DNA of 64,000 bases from VRUE01 sp963701265. GTDB lineage: Bacteria > Actinomycetota > Thermoleophilia > Solirubrobacterales > 70-9. Below, piece by piece: positions 52,126 to 60,454 of the stretch. Below the pieces are notes generated by a model. The model had not been told where the DNA came from and did no database searches. It was given only the letters and a program-made list of their open reading frames with translations. Numbering within the stretch: the stretch's first letter is position 1; each line of letters opens with the position of its first letter. The stretch spans positions 1,674,001-1,738,000 of the forward strand of contig OY969581.1 of assembly GCA_963701265.1 (NCBI GenBank). The letters run 5' to 3'. The position numbers and the translations under genes are program-made.

Positions 52126-54213
52126 CTAGAAGTGAACGATCGGGATAATCAGGATCGCGACGATGTTGGCGACCTTGATCATTGGGTTGATCGCCGGGCC
52201 GGCGGTGTCCTTGTAGGGATCGCCGACGGTGTCGCCGGTTACCGAGGCTTCGTGGGCAAGAGTGCCCTTGCCGCCGTGGGCCCCGTCCTCGATCAGCTTC
52301 TTGGCGTTGTCCCAGGCGCCGCCGCCGGCGGTCATCGAGATTGCGGCGAAGAGGCCGACGACGATGACGCCGATCAGCAGGCCGCCGAGCGCGTCGACGC
52401 TGAGCAGGCCGACGACCACGGGCACGACGATTGGGATCAGCGAGGGAAGGATCATCTCCTTCTGCGCCGCCAGGGTGACGATCGAGACCGTCTTGGCGTA
52501 GTCGGGCTTTTCGGTGCCCTCCATGATTCCGGGGTGCTCGCGGAACTGCTCGCGCACCTGTTCGACCACCTCACCACCGGCACGGCCAACGGCCTCGATC
52601 GCGAAGGCAGCGAAGAGGTAGACCATCATGCCGCCGATGATCAGCCCGATCAGCACGTCCGGACTGGACAGGTTGAAGAGGCTGTTGAGATCGAAGCCAG
52701 CCGGCGCCTCCTCGGCCAATTCGCTCTTGAACGCCGCGAACAGCACGAGGGCGGCGAGAGCGGCGGAGCCGATCGCGTAGCCCTTGGTCACGGCCTTGGT
52801 CGTGTTGCCGACCGCGTCGAGCGGATCAGTAACGGCGCGCACCTCCTCGGGCAGCTCCGCCATCTCGGCGATGCCGCCGGCGTTGTCGGTGATCGGCCCG
52901 AAGGCGTCGAGGGCGACGATCAGGCCGCAGAGCGAGAGCTGTCCCATCACGGCGATGCCGATGCCGTAGATGCCGGCAAGGTCGTTGGCGGCGAGGATTG
53001 CCAGGGCGAGGACCAGCGCCGGAGCAGCGGTCGACTGGAAGCCCTGGGCGAGCCCCTGGATGATGTTCGTCGCGTGACCGGTCTCCGATGCCTGGGCGAT
53101 CGTCTTTACCGGGCGGAAACGGGTCGACGTATAAAATTCGGTGATCACGAAGAGCAGTGCGGTAACCGCCACGCCGATCACTGAGCAGAGCCAGAGGTCG
53201 GTGGTGCTGACCGCGTCGGCACCGGCGCTGAGGCCGAGTCGAACCGCGTCGCTCATCAGCCAGTCGGTGATCGGGTAGAAAGCCGCAATCGAGAGGACCC
53301 CGGCGGCAATCACACCGGTGTAGAGCGCTCCCTCGACCCGGTCGGTTTTGGTCCGAACCAGGAGCGCCCCGATGATCGAGGCGATGATCGCTACGGCGCC
53401 GATGATCAGCGGGTAGATCGCCACCTCGCGGGAGAATTCGCCGCCTGAGCCGGTGAAGGTGAGGACGCCGAGCAGCATCACGGCAACCGAGGTGACCGCG
53501 TAGGTCTCGAAGAGATCCGCGGCCATGCCGGCGCAATCGCCGACGTTGTCGCCGACGTTGTCGGCAATCACAGCCGGGTTGCGCGGGTCGTCCTCGGGGA
53601 TGCCCGCCTCGACCTTGCCGACCAGGTCGGCGCCGACGTCGGCGGCCTTGGTGAAGATGCCACCGCCCAGCCGGGCGAAGACGGAGATCAGCGAGCCACC
53701 GAAGCCGAGGCCGACGAGCGCGTCGACCGCCTCCTTGTCGGAGCTGCCGGTGATCACGAGGATGCCGTAGTAGCCGGCGACACCGAGCAGCGCCAGGCCG
53801 ACGACCAGCATGCCGGTGACCGAGCCGCCCTTGAAGGCGACGTCGAGCGCCGGCGGAACTCCGCCGCGCGCCGCCTCAGCGACGCGCGAGTTGGCGCGCA
53901 CGGAGAGGTTCATGCCGATGAACCCGGCCGCACCGGAGAGGACGCCGCCGAAGACGAATCCGATCGCGGTCTTGTAGTCCTGCAGGAGCCAAAGCACGAT
54001 CGCGATCGGGATCGCGACCGCAGCGATGATCGTGTACTGGCGGTTGAGGTAGGCCTGGGCCCCCTCCTGCACCGCTCCCGAGATCTCCTGCATGCGCTCG
54101 TTGCCTGGCGACTTCGCCAGTAGGCGCTGAGTAATGATTAGTCCGTAGACAACAGCCGCGGCGGCGCATACGAGCGCTACAACGACTCCGTAGTCGGTCA
54201 AAAAGCTGGTCAA
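52126..54213 (-). CDS. hppA: Membrane-bound proton-pumping pyrophosphatase
   Basis: The 695-residue protein has about 16 membrane helices and couples PPi hydrolysis to H+ transport. The substrate site shows DVGADLVGKVEAGIPEDD and DNVGDNVGDCAGMAADLFE around residues 190-235, and DNAGGIAEM later. GNTTKA near residue 469 has Lys where potassium-dependent enzymes have Ala, so it should be of the K+-independent H+ type. TTG start after GGAGGA with 7-nt spacing. It forms its own unit with promoter and terminator. Confidence 0.97.
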   Translation of the reverse strand: MTSFLTDYGVVVALVCAAAAVVYGLIITQRLLAKSPGNERMQEISGAVQEGAQAYLNRQYTIIAAVAIPIAIVLWLLQDYKTAIGFVFGGVLSGAAGFIGMNLSVRANSRVAEAARGGVPPALDVAFKGGSVTGMLVVGLALLGVAGYYGILVITGSSDKEAVDALVGLGFGGSLISVFARLGGGIFTKAADVGADLVGKVEAGIPEDDPRNPAVIADNVGDNVGDCAGMAADLFETYAVTSVAVMLLGVLTFTGSGGEFSREVAIYPLIIGAVAIIASIIGALLVRTKTDRVEGALYTGVIAAGVLSIAAFYPITDWLMSDAVRLGLSAGADAVSTTDLWLCSVIGVAVTALLFVITEFYTSTRFRPVKTIAQASETGHATNIIQGLAQGFQSTAAPALVLALAILAANDLAGIYGIGIAVMGQLSLCGLIVALDAFGPITDNAGGIAEMAELPEEVRAVTDPLDAVGNTTKAVTKGYAIGSAALAALVLFAAFKSELAEEAPAGFDLNSLFNLSSPDVLIGLIIGGMMVYLFAAFAIEAVGRAGGEVVEQVREQFREHPGIMEGTEKPDYAKTVSIVTLAAQKEMILPSLIPIVVPVVVGLLSVDALGGLLIGVIVVGLFAAISMTAGGGAWDNAKKLIEDGAHGGKGTLAHEASVTGDTVGDPYKDTAGPAINPMIKVANIVAILIIPIVHF

Positions 54214-54250
54214 GTTAGGTCCTCCGGCTGGTTTCTAAGCGGCGCGGGAG

Positions 54251-54256
54251 TCTATA
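54251..54256 (-). promoter_or_regulatory. Candidate -10 box of hppA
   Basis: TATAGA within CATATATAGACT on the minus strand, 38 nt before the start codon; the AT-rich run stands out in this GC-rich region. Confidence 0.5.
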
Positions 54257-54288
54257 TATGCGAGCGGCGAACGCGCTCCCAGAGCGGC

Positions 54289-55455
54289 CTAGGCCTGTTC
54301 CGCACCTTGCGGGGCGGCGCTGTAGGTCCGCTTGGTCTCGGCTACGGCATCGCGGTAGATGTCCTCGATCGAGACCCCCGCGTCGAGCGCCTCCCGGGCG
54401 CGCTGGGCGCCGTTACGCTCGGGCAGGTCGACCTCAATGCCAAGCTGAGTGCGCGCCGGCTCGGTCCAAGCGAGCAGCTGCTCGAGCGCCGCTGCCGCCT
54501 CGATCTCCTCACCCCGGCGGAAGTCGATCAGGCGACCGCTCATGCCGTGGCGGATCGCCCGCCAGAGGTTCTCCTCGATCTCACGATCACGCAGGGGAGT
54601 ACCGCTGCCTTCGTAGCCGTACTCGTCGTAGGCCAGCGCCGCCTGCGCGATACAGGCGGCGATCAGACCCGCCAGGGCAAAGGACTCCTCGCCGCGTGTC
54701 TGGGCGTCGCAGATCCGCACCTCGACCGTGCCGAAGGAGTGATGCGGGCGCACGCTCCACCACAGTTGCGTCGACTCAACCGCTGAGCCGGTCTGCTGCA
54801 GCATGCCGACGAACTCGGCGTAGCTGGCCCAGTCGACAAAAGGGCTCGGGACACCGCAGCGGGGAAAAGTGCGGGTGAAGATCTCGGTGCGGACGGTGTG
54901 CAGGCCGCTGTCGCGACGGTCGAGGAAGGGCGAGTTGGCCGAGACCGCGAGCAGCAGCGGCAACAGCTCGCGCAGCCAGTCGCAGACCGCGATCGCGCGG
55001 TCGGCCCCGCGCACGCCCATGTGTACGTGCATGCTCCAGGTGTTGTTGCGCTGGGCGACGTAGCCGAGTTCATGGCGCAGGCGGTTGTAGTGCGGAGTGT
55101 CGATGATCCGCTGGTCGAGGTAGTTGGCCCAGGGATGGGTCCCCATCGCCCCCAGGGCCAGGCCCATGTCATCGACCAAGCCAAAGAGCCGGCTGCGGCG
55201 CTGGCGTTGCAGCGAAACCGCCTCGGCGAAGCTCTCCGCCCGGCCTGAGCGGATCTCGATCTCCGAAGCAATCAGCTCGCCCGCCGCCGACTCCGCCAGG
55301 ACGTCGTCGGCCTGACAGGCGGCGTAGACGTCCTCGAAGCGATGCTCGAGCTCGAGCGTCGCCGGATCGAGGATCGCGAACTCCTCCTCGAGGCCGATCG
55401 TGAAGTCGGTCGAGGACTCGAACGTCTCCCGAGCGCGGTCGAGGTCCAGGGACAA
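54289..55455 (-). CDS. Glutamate-cysteine ligase, GCS2 type
   Basis: The 388-residue ATP-grasp-like enzyme of the YbdK/EgtA group joins glutamate to cysteine or another amine. It begins STDFTIGLEEEFAILDPATLE and shows SEIEIRSG, GTHPWANY, NTWSMHVHMGVRGAD and SFGTVEVRICDAQT. Actinobacteria use such enzymes for thiol compounds such as ergothioneine or simply as carboxylate-amine ligases; which applies is open. TTG is the start; it follows the rex stop by 10 nt and so is probably in the rex unit. Confidence 0.9.
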   Translation of the reverse strand: MSLDLDRARETFESSTDFTIGLEEEFAILDPATLELEHRFEDVYAACQADDVLAESAAGELIASEIEIRSGRAESFAEAVSLQRQRRSRLFGLVDDMGLALGAMGTHPWANYLDQRIIDTPHYNRLRHELGYVAQRNNTWSMHVHMGVRGADRAIAVCDWLRELLPLLLAVSANSPFLDRRDSGLHTVRTEIFTRTFPRCGVPSPFVDWASYAEFVGMLQQTGSAVESTQLWWSVRPHHSFGTVEVRICDAQTRGEESFALAGLIAACIAQAALAYDEYGYEGSGTPLRDREIEENLWRAIRHGMSGRLIDFRRGEEIEAAAALEQLLAWTEPARTQLGIEVDLPERNGAQRAREALDAGVSIEDIYRDAVAETKRTYSAAPQGAEQA

Positions 55456-55465
55456 GGTTCAGCTC

Positions 55466-56134
55466 TTAGGTCAGGTAGAAGTAGAGCGCGTAGAGCAGGT
55501 CGACGGCCGGGCTCGAGGTATGGACCGTCACCTCCGGCGGCACCTGCAGCAGTTGCTCGGAGTAGTTGAAGATGATCTTGACGCCGGCCTCGACCAGCCG
55601 GTCGGCGACCGCCTGGGCGGCGGCGGCGGGCACCGCCAGAACCCCAACGACGATCTCCTGCTCGGTGACGATCGCCTCCAACTCGCCGAAATCGCGCACG
55701 CGCAGGCTGCCGACCTCGCTGCCGACAACCTCGCTGTCGACGTCGAACATGGCGACGATCTGGAAGCCGTGGTCGGCGAAGATGTCGGAGCTGGCGATCG
55801 CCTGGCCGAGGTTGCCGGCACCAAAGAGGGCGATGTTGTGCTGGCCCGAGGTGCGCAGGATCTTGCGGATCTCCGCCACCAGCGACTCGACGTTGTAGCC
55901 GACACCGCGCTTGCCGAACTTGCCGAAGCCGGAGAGGTCGCGGCGGATCTGGGTCGGGTTGATGTGGGTGTACTCGGAAAGTTCCTGCGAGGAGATCGTC
56001 TCGCGCCCCATCTTGCGCGCCTGCGTAAGCACCTGGAGGTAGCGCGAAAGCCGCGCCGCGACGCCAAGCGAAAGCCGCTCACCGTCGACGATCAGCCCGT
56101 TGGCCGCGTCCTGCTCTTCGATCAAGGCGCCCAC
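55466..56134 (-). CDS. rex: Redox-sensing transcriptional repressor Rex
   Basis: The 222-residue repressor senses the NADH/NAD ratio. The N-terminal winged helix covers about 15-85 (RLSRYLQVLTQARKMG, INPTQIRRDLSGFGKFGKRG) and the Rossmann domain follows with FGAGNLGQAI near 104 and a C-terminal domain-swap helix (SSPAVDLLYALYFYL). Its start overlaps the thioredoxin-fold gene by 13 nt. No Rex operator (TTGTGAA...TTCACAA) was noticed in the window. Confidence 0.96.
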   Translation of the reverse strand: MGALIEEQDAANGLIVDGERLSLGVAARLSRYLQVLTQARKMGRETISSQELSEYTHINPTQIRRDLSGFGKFGKRGVGYNVESLVAEIRKILRTSGQHNIALFGAGNLGQAIASSDIFADHGFQIVAMFDVDSEVVGSEVGSLRVRDFGELEAIVTEQEIVVGVLAVPAAAAQAVADRLVEAGVKIIFNYSEQLLQVPPEVTVHTSSPAVDLLYALYFYLT

Positions 56135-56379
56135 GCCCCCACAGTATCGAGCCTCGCCCGCACCGCTGTCTCGTCAAGGATCAGCTCGGAGACGACCACG
56201 CCGTCGATCTCGACCACCGGAATCTTCTCCAGCAGCCGCCGCAGCAGCAGATCCTCGCTCTCGATATCGACCTCGTGCAGCCGGAAGCGGTAGCCCTCGC
56301 CGTGGAGAGCGACCAGGGCCTCGATCGCCTCCTCGCAGAGATGGCAACCGGGGCGCGAGTAGACCGTCACCGAGCTCAC
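56122..56379 (-). CDS. Thioredoxin-fold (glutaredoxin-like) protein
   Basis: The 85-residue protein has VTVYSRPGCHLCEEAIEAL with a CxxC redox pair at about 12-15 and the cis-Pro region IPVVEIDG. It belongs to the short glutaredoxin-like group often next to rex. The GTG start overlaps the tsaD stop by GTGA. It may connect thiol state with Rex signalling (inference). Confidence 0.9.
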   Translation of the reverse strand: MSSVTVYSRPGCHLCEEAIEALVALHGEGYRFRLHEVDIESEDLLLRRLLEKIPVVEIDGVVVSELILDETAVRARLDTVGAWAP

Positions 56380-57383
56380 GCGGCGGCCCGCTTGGGCGTG
56401 GGGAAAGCGTCGTAGGCGAGGTAGTCGGGATAGGGAATTGGGGCGGCGAAGCGAGCCGCAGAGCCGATCATCGCTGCGTTGTCGGTGCAGAGCTGGATCG
56501 GCACCAGCTTCAGCGGCAGGCCACGCCGCTCACAGAGCCCCGCCACGGCGTCACGCAGGGGTCCATTGGCAGCTACCCCGCCGCCCAGGGCAACCGCTTC
56601 CCACTCCCCCCGCTTGAGCGCTCGATCGAGCTTCGCGGTCAGCTGGCCAACGGCGGCGGCCTGGAAGCTGGCGGCGAGGTCGGCCCGGCGCTGCTCGACC
56701 CCCGCGGTGCCGAGATCGCGGCATAGGTAGACGAGTGCCGTCTTCAAGCCACTGAAGCTGAAGTCGAGGCCGGGGTCACGGCTCATCGCCACCGGCATCT
56801 CGAATGCCGTCGGGTCTCCCGCCTGCGCCAGCTTTTCCAAAGCCGGGCCACCGGGATAACCGAGGCCGAGTATGCGCGCCACCTTGTCGAAGGCCTCTCC
56901 GGCCGCGTCGTCGAGCGTCTGGCCAAGCAGCTCGTAACCGCCGTGCTCGCGCACACCGGCGAGCAGAGTATGACCACCGCTGGCGACCAGACAGACGAAG
57001 GGTGGCTCCAACGGTTCGGGCTCGAGGAAGTTGGCGGCAACGTGGCCTTGCAGGTGATCGACCGGAATCAGCGGCAGCCGGCGCGGTGCGGCGATCGCCT
57101 TGGCGGTGCTGACGCCGACCAGGAGGGCACCGATCAAGCCGGGCCCGGCGGTGACGGCAACTGCGTCGACCTGGTCGAGAGACGTGCCCGCCTCGGCCAG
57201 CGCCGCCTCGACCACCGGCGCGACCAGCTCGAGATGATGGCGCGAGGCGACCTCGGGGACGACCCCGCCGAACTGCGCGTGCGCGGCGGCCTGCGAGGAG
57301 ATCACGTTGGAGAGCATGCGCGGGCCATCCAGCACCGCCGCGCAGGTGTCGTCGCAGGAAGTCTCGAGGGCAAGGATGCGCAT
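56376..57383 (-). CDS. tsaD: tRNA t6A carbamoyltransferase TsaD
   Basis: The 335-residue protein transfers threonylcarbamoyl to A37 of ANN-decoding tRNAs. ASKHA features are LALETSCDDTCAAVLDG at the start, the metal ligands in VASRHHLELVAP, LVASGGHTLL and GGGVAANGPLRDA. Start ATG 57383 (MRILALETSCDD) is chosen because the frame upstream has no similarity; it lies 14 nt after rimI. Confidence 0.97.
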   Translation of the reverse strand: MRILALETSCDDTCAAVLDGPRMLSNVISSQAAAHAQFGGVVPEVASRHHLELVAPVVEAALAEAGTSLDQVDAVAVTAGPGLIGALLVGVSTAKAIAAPRRLPLIPVDHLQGHVAANFLEPEPLEPPFVCLVASGGHTLLAGVREHGGYELLGQTLDDAAGEAFDKVARILGLGYPGGPALEKLAQAGDPTAFEMPVAMSRDPGLDFSFSGLKTALVYLCRDLGTAGVEQRRADLAASFQAAAVGQLTAKLDRALKRGEWEAVALGGGVAANGPLRDAVAGLCERRGLPLKLVPIQLCTDNAAMIGSAARFAAPIPYPDYLAYDAFPTPKRAAA

Positions 57384-57397
57384 AGCGCTTGTGCTGC

Positions 57398-57883
57398 TCA
57401 GTCGAGCCACATGATCAGCGCGTCCTCGCCGTTGTCCTGGTAGTAGCGAGGGCGCACGCCTGCCGAGCGGAAACCGAGGCGCTCGTACATCGTTATCGCC
57501 GGCCGGTTTGAGACCCGTACCTCAAGCGTGAAGGGCAACTTGCCGCCGCCTTCCTCGACCAGCTTGGCGATCAAACCCCTGGCGACGCCGCCGCGGCGGC
57601 GCTCCGGGGCGACGGCGACGTTCATCAGGTGCCAAACCTGGTCGTAGCGCGAGCAGACCAGGTAGCCGACCAGCTCGTCTTCGACCGTCGCTGCGAGGCA
57701 GATCCCGGAGGGCTTGGAGAGCTCGAGCACGAACATCGCCAAGGACCACGGCGTCGGAAAGGAACGCCGCTCGATCGCGATCACAGCGGGCAGGTCGCTG
57801 TAGGCAAGCCGCCGGATTCCGTCGGCGTCGGCCGTGCTACTCGGCTCTCTGGGAAGTGTCTCGCTCACGCCATCGCTGCGCAT
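57398..57883 (-). CDS. rimI: GNAT N-acetyltransferase RimI
   Basis: The 161-residue protein has the GNAT core: IRRLAYSDLPAVIAIERRSF, VGYLVCSRYDQVWHLMNVAV, the acetyl-CoA loop RRRGGVARGLI and SNRPAITMYERLGF. It acetylates N-termini (ribosomal S18 in the classic case) and regularly sits between tsaB and tsaD. The start may be ATG 57883 or GTG 57868; both overlap the tsaB end. Confidence 0.92.
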   Translation of the reverse strand: MRSDGVSETLPREPSSTADADGIRRLAYSDLPAVIAIERRSFPTPWSLAMFVLELSKPSGICLAATVEDELVGYLVCSRYDQVWHLMNVAVAPERRRGGVARGLIAKLVEEGGGKLPFTLEVRVSNRPAITMYERLGFRSAGVRPRYYQDNGEDALIMWLD

Positions 57884-58595
57884 CGGGAGGTCTCAGGTAG
57901 ATCGGGTCGAGGGGATCGCCGGCCCCGCCCGCAACGGTCTCCGCGAGAGCACAGACGTGCCGCGCGGCGACCCGGTGAACGGGGTCGGCGTCGTCGGGAA
58001 TGTCGACGTCCCGACTCGCCAGCTCATGGCGAAATCGTATCGCCCCCGCACCCGCCGCCAGCGGCGGCGCGGACAGCTCGCCGAGGCGCTCGACCAAGAC
58101 CTGGGGAGTTGCGACGAATGGCTCCCAGAGCCGATCTCCCGCGGCCGAGTAAAGGGCGGCGAAAACCTCGCCCCGTCGTGCGTCCAGGACCGCCAGGCTT
58201 CCGCTGTGCGATTGCCCCGCTGCGCGTCGGAAAGGAACAGCGGAAGGAGATGCTCGCTCAGTTAGGGCGCTGCCGAGTGCATCAAGGGTGCAGATGCCAG
58301 TAGTCGGCAGGCCGGTGCTGGCGCTCAAGCCGCGAGCGGTCGCCAGCCCGATGCGAATGCCGACGAAGGATCCTGGCCCACGCCCAACCGCGATTTGTCC
58401 CACCTGCTCCCAACCGCCAGAGGCCTGCGCAGCGCGCTCCACCTCGGCCAGCAAGGCGGTCGAGTGGCGCGGGCGGCCGTCGGCCGCGAGCCCGAGCAGC
58501 TCCTCGTGCAGCACCTCGCCGCCGCGCATTGCGCAGACGGCGGTGTCCGCGGTCGCCGTGTCGAAGCCGACGACCGCCTTCTCGGGGGAGCCCAG
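57837..58595 (-). CDS. tsaB: tRNA t6A protein TsaB; no canonical start codon
   Basis: TsaB is the inactive ASKHA partner of TsaD. The domain begins at VVGFDTATADTAVCAM and contains GRGPGSFVGIRIGLATARGL and LDARRGEVFAALY. No ATG, GTG or TTG is in frame between the domain and deep inside the upstream gene. CTG 58595, 1 nt after the upstream stop codon TGA, is given as provisional start (252 residues); GTC codons at 58574/58571 behind GAGAAGG are an alternative. A frame error in the sequence is also possible. Confidence 0.9.
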   Translation of the reverse strand: MGSPEKAVVGFDTATADTAVCAMRGGEVLHEELLGLAADGRPRHSTALLAEVERAAQASGGWEQVGQIAVGRGPGSFVGIRIGLATARGLSASTGLPTTGICTLDALGSALTERASPSAVPFRRAAGQSHSGSLAVLDARRGEVFAALYSAAGDRLWEPFVATPQVLVERLGELSAPPLAAGAGAIRFRHELASRDVDIPDDADPVHRVAARHVCALAETVAGGAGDPLDPIYLRPPDAQRWRERDTSQRAE

Positions 58596-58596
58596 G

Positions 58597-58971
58597 TCAG
58601 TCAGTGACCCTGAAGGCGAAGGAGCCGACGCGTTTGCCTTCGACGAACCAGGTGACTCGATGCTTGCCAGGGATGTTCGAGGTGACCTTGTTGACGTAGA
58701 GCGTGCCCTGCACGGCCGGCTGGGCTTTGGCGCAGATGTTTTTGCCGGTCGGGAACTTGACGCAGACGCTGTAGTTGACATCGCCTTTGAGGCTCTTGAA
58801 GAAAGCGCCCTTTTTGGTTTTCTTCGGACACTTGTGCGCCGGTTTCGCGTTCTGGGAGACGCCACAGGCAACGTAGTGCTTGTAGGCAGCCGCACCCGCC
58901 GTCGCCGTCGCGGCGCCCGCCATCAGTGCGATCGCAAGCAGCATCGCGGTCAGCGTCTTCAATCCCTTCAT
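58597..58971 (-). CDS. Small secreted protein between tsaE and tsaB
   Basis: The 124-residue protein has a signal peptide (about 1-27, LTAMLLAIALMAGAATA). The mature part is basic with four Cys (ACGV, HKCPKK, SVCVK, ICAKA) that may form two disulfides, then a beta-rich end (RVTWFVEGKRVGSFAFRV). GGAGGG precedes ATG 58971 by 7 nt. Function unknown. It breaks the usual contact of tsaE and tsaB, and tsaB may depend on its translation. Confidence 0.78.
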   Translation of the reverse strand: MKGLKTLTAMLLAIALMAGAATATAGAAAYKHYVACGVSQNAKPAHKCPKKTKKGAFFKSLKGDVNYSVCVKFPTGKNICAKAQPAVQGTLYVNKVTSNIPGKHRVTWFVEGKRVGSFAFRVTD

Positions 58972-59040
58972 CCAGCGTCCCTCCAATTTGCGTGTCGAAG
59001 TTCGTTCGATGCTACATGCACCGTCCCCTCTCGAACACGG

Positions 59041-59475
59041 TTATTTGCGGGCTGATGCGGCGGGCAGCTCAATCCGGCGCCGATCGCCGTCGAGATGATC
59101 GAGCCGCACCGAGAGCACCCGGCGCTCGCCGAGCCGTGGCTCGGCGGCGGCAGGCCACTCGATGAAGGCGACGCCGTCGGTTGCGAGGTAGTCGTCGAGC
59201 AGGGCCGGGTCCTCGGCCTCGAGATCCTCCAGGCGGTAGAGATCCAGATGTGCGATAGGCAGGCGACCATCCGCGTAGCGCTGCCCGATCGTGAAGGTGG
59301 GCGAGGTGACGGGCTGCTCGACGCCCAGAGCCCGACAGGCGCCCCGGATCAGAGTCGTCTTGCCGGCTCCAACCTCACCGCTGACGACCACGACGTCGCC
59401 GCCGAGGAGGATCGCGGCGAGCTCCGCACCGGCCGCTTCCGTCTCCTCAGCGGAGCTGGTGGTGAGCTCAGCCAA
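59041..59475 (-). CDS. tsaE: tRNA t6A ATPase TsaE
   Basis: The 144-residue protein has the Walker A loop GEVGAGKTT near residue 33, TSPTFTIGQRY and HLDLYRLED, all typical of TsaE, which drives turnover of the TsaBD complex. The start is TTG 59475 (LAELTTSSAEE), overlapping the uracil-DNA glycosylase end by 8 nt. Confidence 0.95.
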   Translation of the reverse strand: MAELTTSSAEETEAAGAELAAILLGGDVVVVSGEVGAGKTTLIRGACRALGVEQPVTSPTFTIGQRYADGRLPIAHLDLYRLEDLEAEDPALLDDYLATDGVAFIEWPAAAEPRLGERRVLSVRLDHLDGDRRRIELPAASARK

Positions 59476-60151
59476 AGAAATCGAGCTGGTCGACGGGTGG
59501 CTCGGCGATCGACTCGGCCTCCTCCTTCGCCGGCTCCTCCTCGGGCTCTTCGGCGGCAACCGGCGGGCCCATCGCAAGCAGATCGGGGAGGGTCGCGAGA
59601 TCCTGGCGCAGCGTCTCCTTGACAGCGGGGGTGCGCAACGCTGCTGCCGGGTGAAAGAGGGGCAAGAGGAAGACGGTGCGACCCCCAAGCTCATGTACCT
59701 GCGGCGCCCCCCGGACCTTGGTGATTCCGGCCGGATTGCCGCTGAGCAGCTTGGTCGCGAAGTTGCCGAGCGTGCAAATCACCGTTGGCTCGATCAGCCG
59801 AACCTGCTCGAAGAGGTAGGGACGGCAGGCCTCGATCTCCAGCGGCTGGGGGTCCCGATTTTCCGGCGGCCGGCTCTTCAGCACGTTGGCGATGAAGACC
59901 TCCTCGCGCGAGAGCCCGATCTCTTCCAGCATCTGGTTGAGCAGCTGCCCGGCGCGACCGACGAAGGGCAGGCCCTGCCGGTCCTCTTCGGCGCCCGGCG
60001 CCTCGCCGACGAACATCAGGTCGGCGTCGGCGTCGCCGGCGCCGAAGACGGCCTTGGTCCTGGTCTCGTACAGCGGGCACTTCTGACAGGCATGAACCTC
60101 TTTGTAGAGAGAGACCAGTTGCTCGCGCCGCTCCTCCGCGGTTAACGCCAC
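59468..60151 (-). CDS. Uracil-DNA glycosylase, family 4
   Basis: The 227-residue enzyme removes uracil from DNA and carries a 4Fe-4S cluster. ACQKCPLYETR (two cluster Cys at 22 and 25), the active motif GEAPGAEEDRQGLPFVGRAG, ANVLKSRPPENRDP and LPLFHPAAALR are clear. A Glu/Ala-rich tail of about 45 residues follows the domain. The GTG start overlaps the FmdB-type stop as TAGTG. Confidence 0.95.
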   Translation of the reverse strand: MALTAEERREQLVSLYKEVHACQKCPLYETRTKAVFGAGDADADLMFVGEAPGAEEDRQGLPFVGRAGQLLNQMLEEIGLSREEVFIANVLKSRPPENRDPQPLEIEACRPYLFEQVRLIEPTVICTLGNFATKLLSGNPAGITKVRGAPQVHELGGRTVFLLPLFHPAAALRTPAVKETLRQDLATLPDLLAMGPPVAAEEPEEEPAKEEAESIAEPPVDQLDFFG

Positions 60152-60408
60152 TAGAGCTCGCCCTTCGCTCGCTTGCGCTTGCTCTCGGCGAGGCGCTCGC
60201 CCCGGGCCGCTTCCCGCTCCCCTCGGCGCGATTCATCGGACCTGACCCCTGCTCCACGAGGCTGCCTCCCTGCGGGCGAAACCGGCGAGAGCAGGCGCTG
60301 CGTTCGAGCCGACCCGCACCGCGGGCAGGCCAGGCTGCGCGTATCGCTCGAGGTCAGCTCCTCAAAGCGCTCGCCGCACTCCTCGCACTCGAACTCATAG
60401 ACGGGCAT
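60151..60408 (-). CDS. FmdB-family zinc ribbon protein
   Basis: The 85-residue protein starts MPVYEFECEECGERFEEL and has the second pair CPRCGSA, forming one zinc ribbon, then a basic, disordered tail (RRGEREAARGERLAESKRKR). FmdB-type proteins are thought to be regulators; the role is unknown. TACGAT lies 9 nt before the ATG. It heads the glycosylase/t6A/rex run. Confidence 0.88.
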   Translation of the reverse strand: MPVYEFECEECGERFEELTSSDTRSLACPRCGSARTQRLLSPVSPAGRQPRGAGVRSDESRRGEREAARGERLAESKRKRAKGEL

Positions 60409-60454
60409 CCGCCCGCCATCGTAAATCGGATCTCCGGCGCAAGCGGAGGAACGC

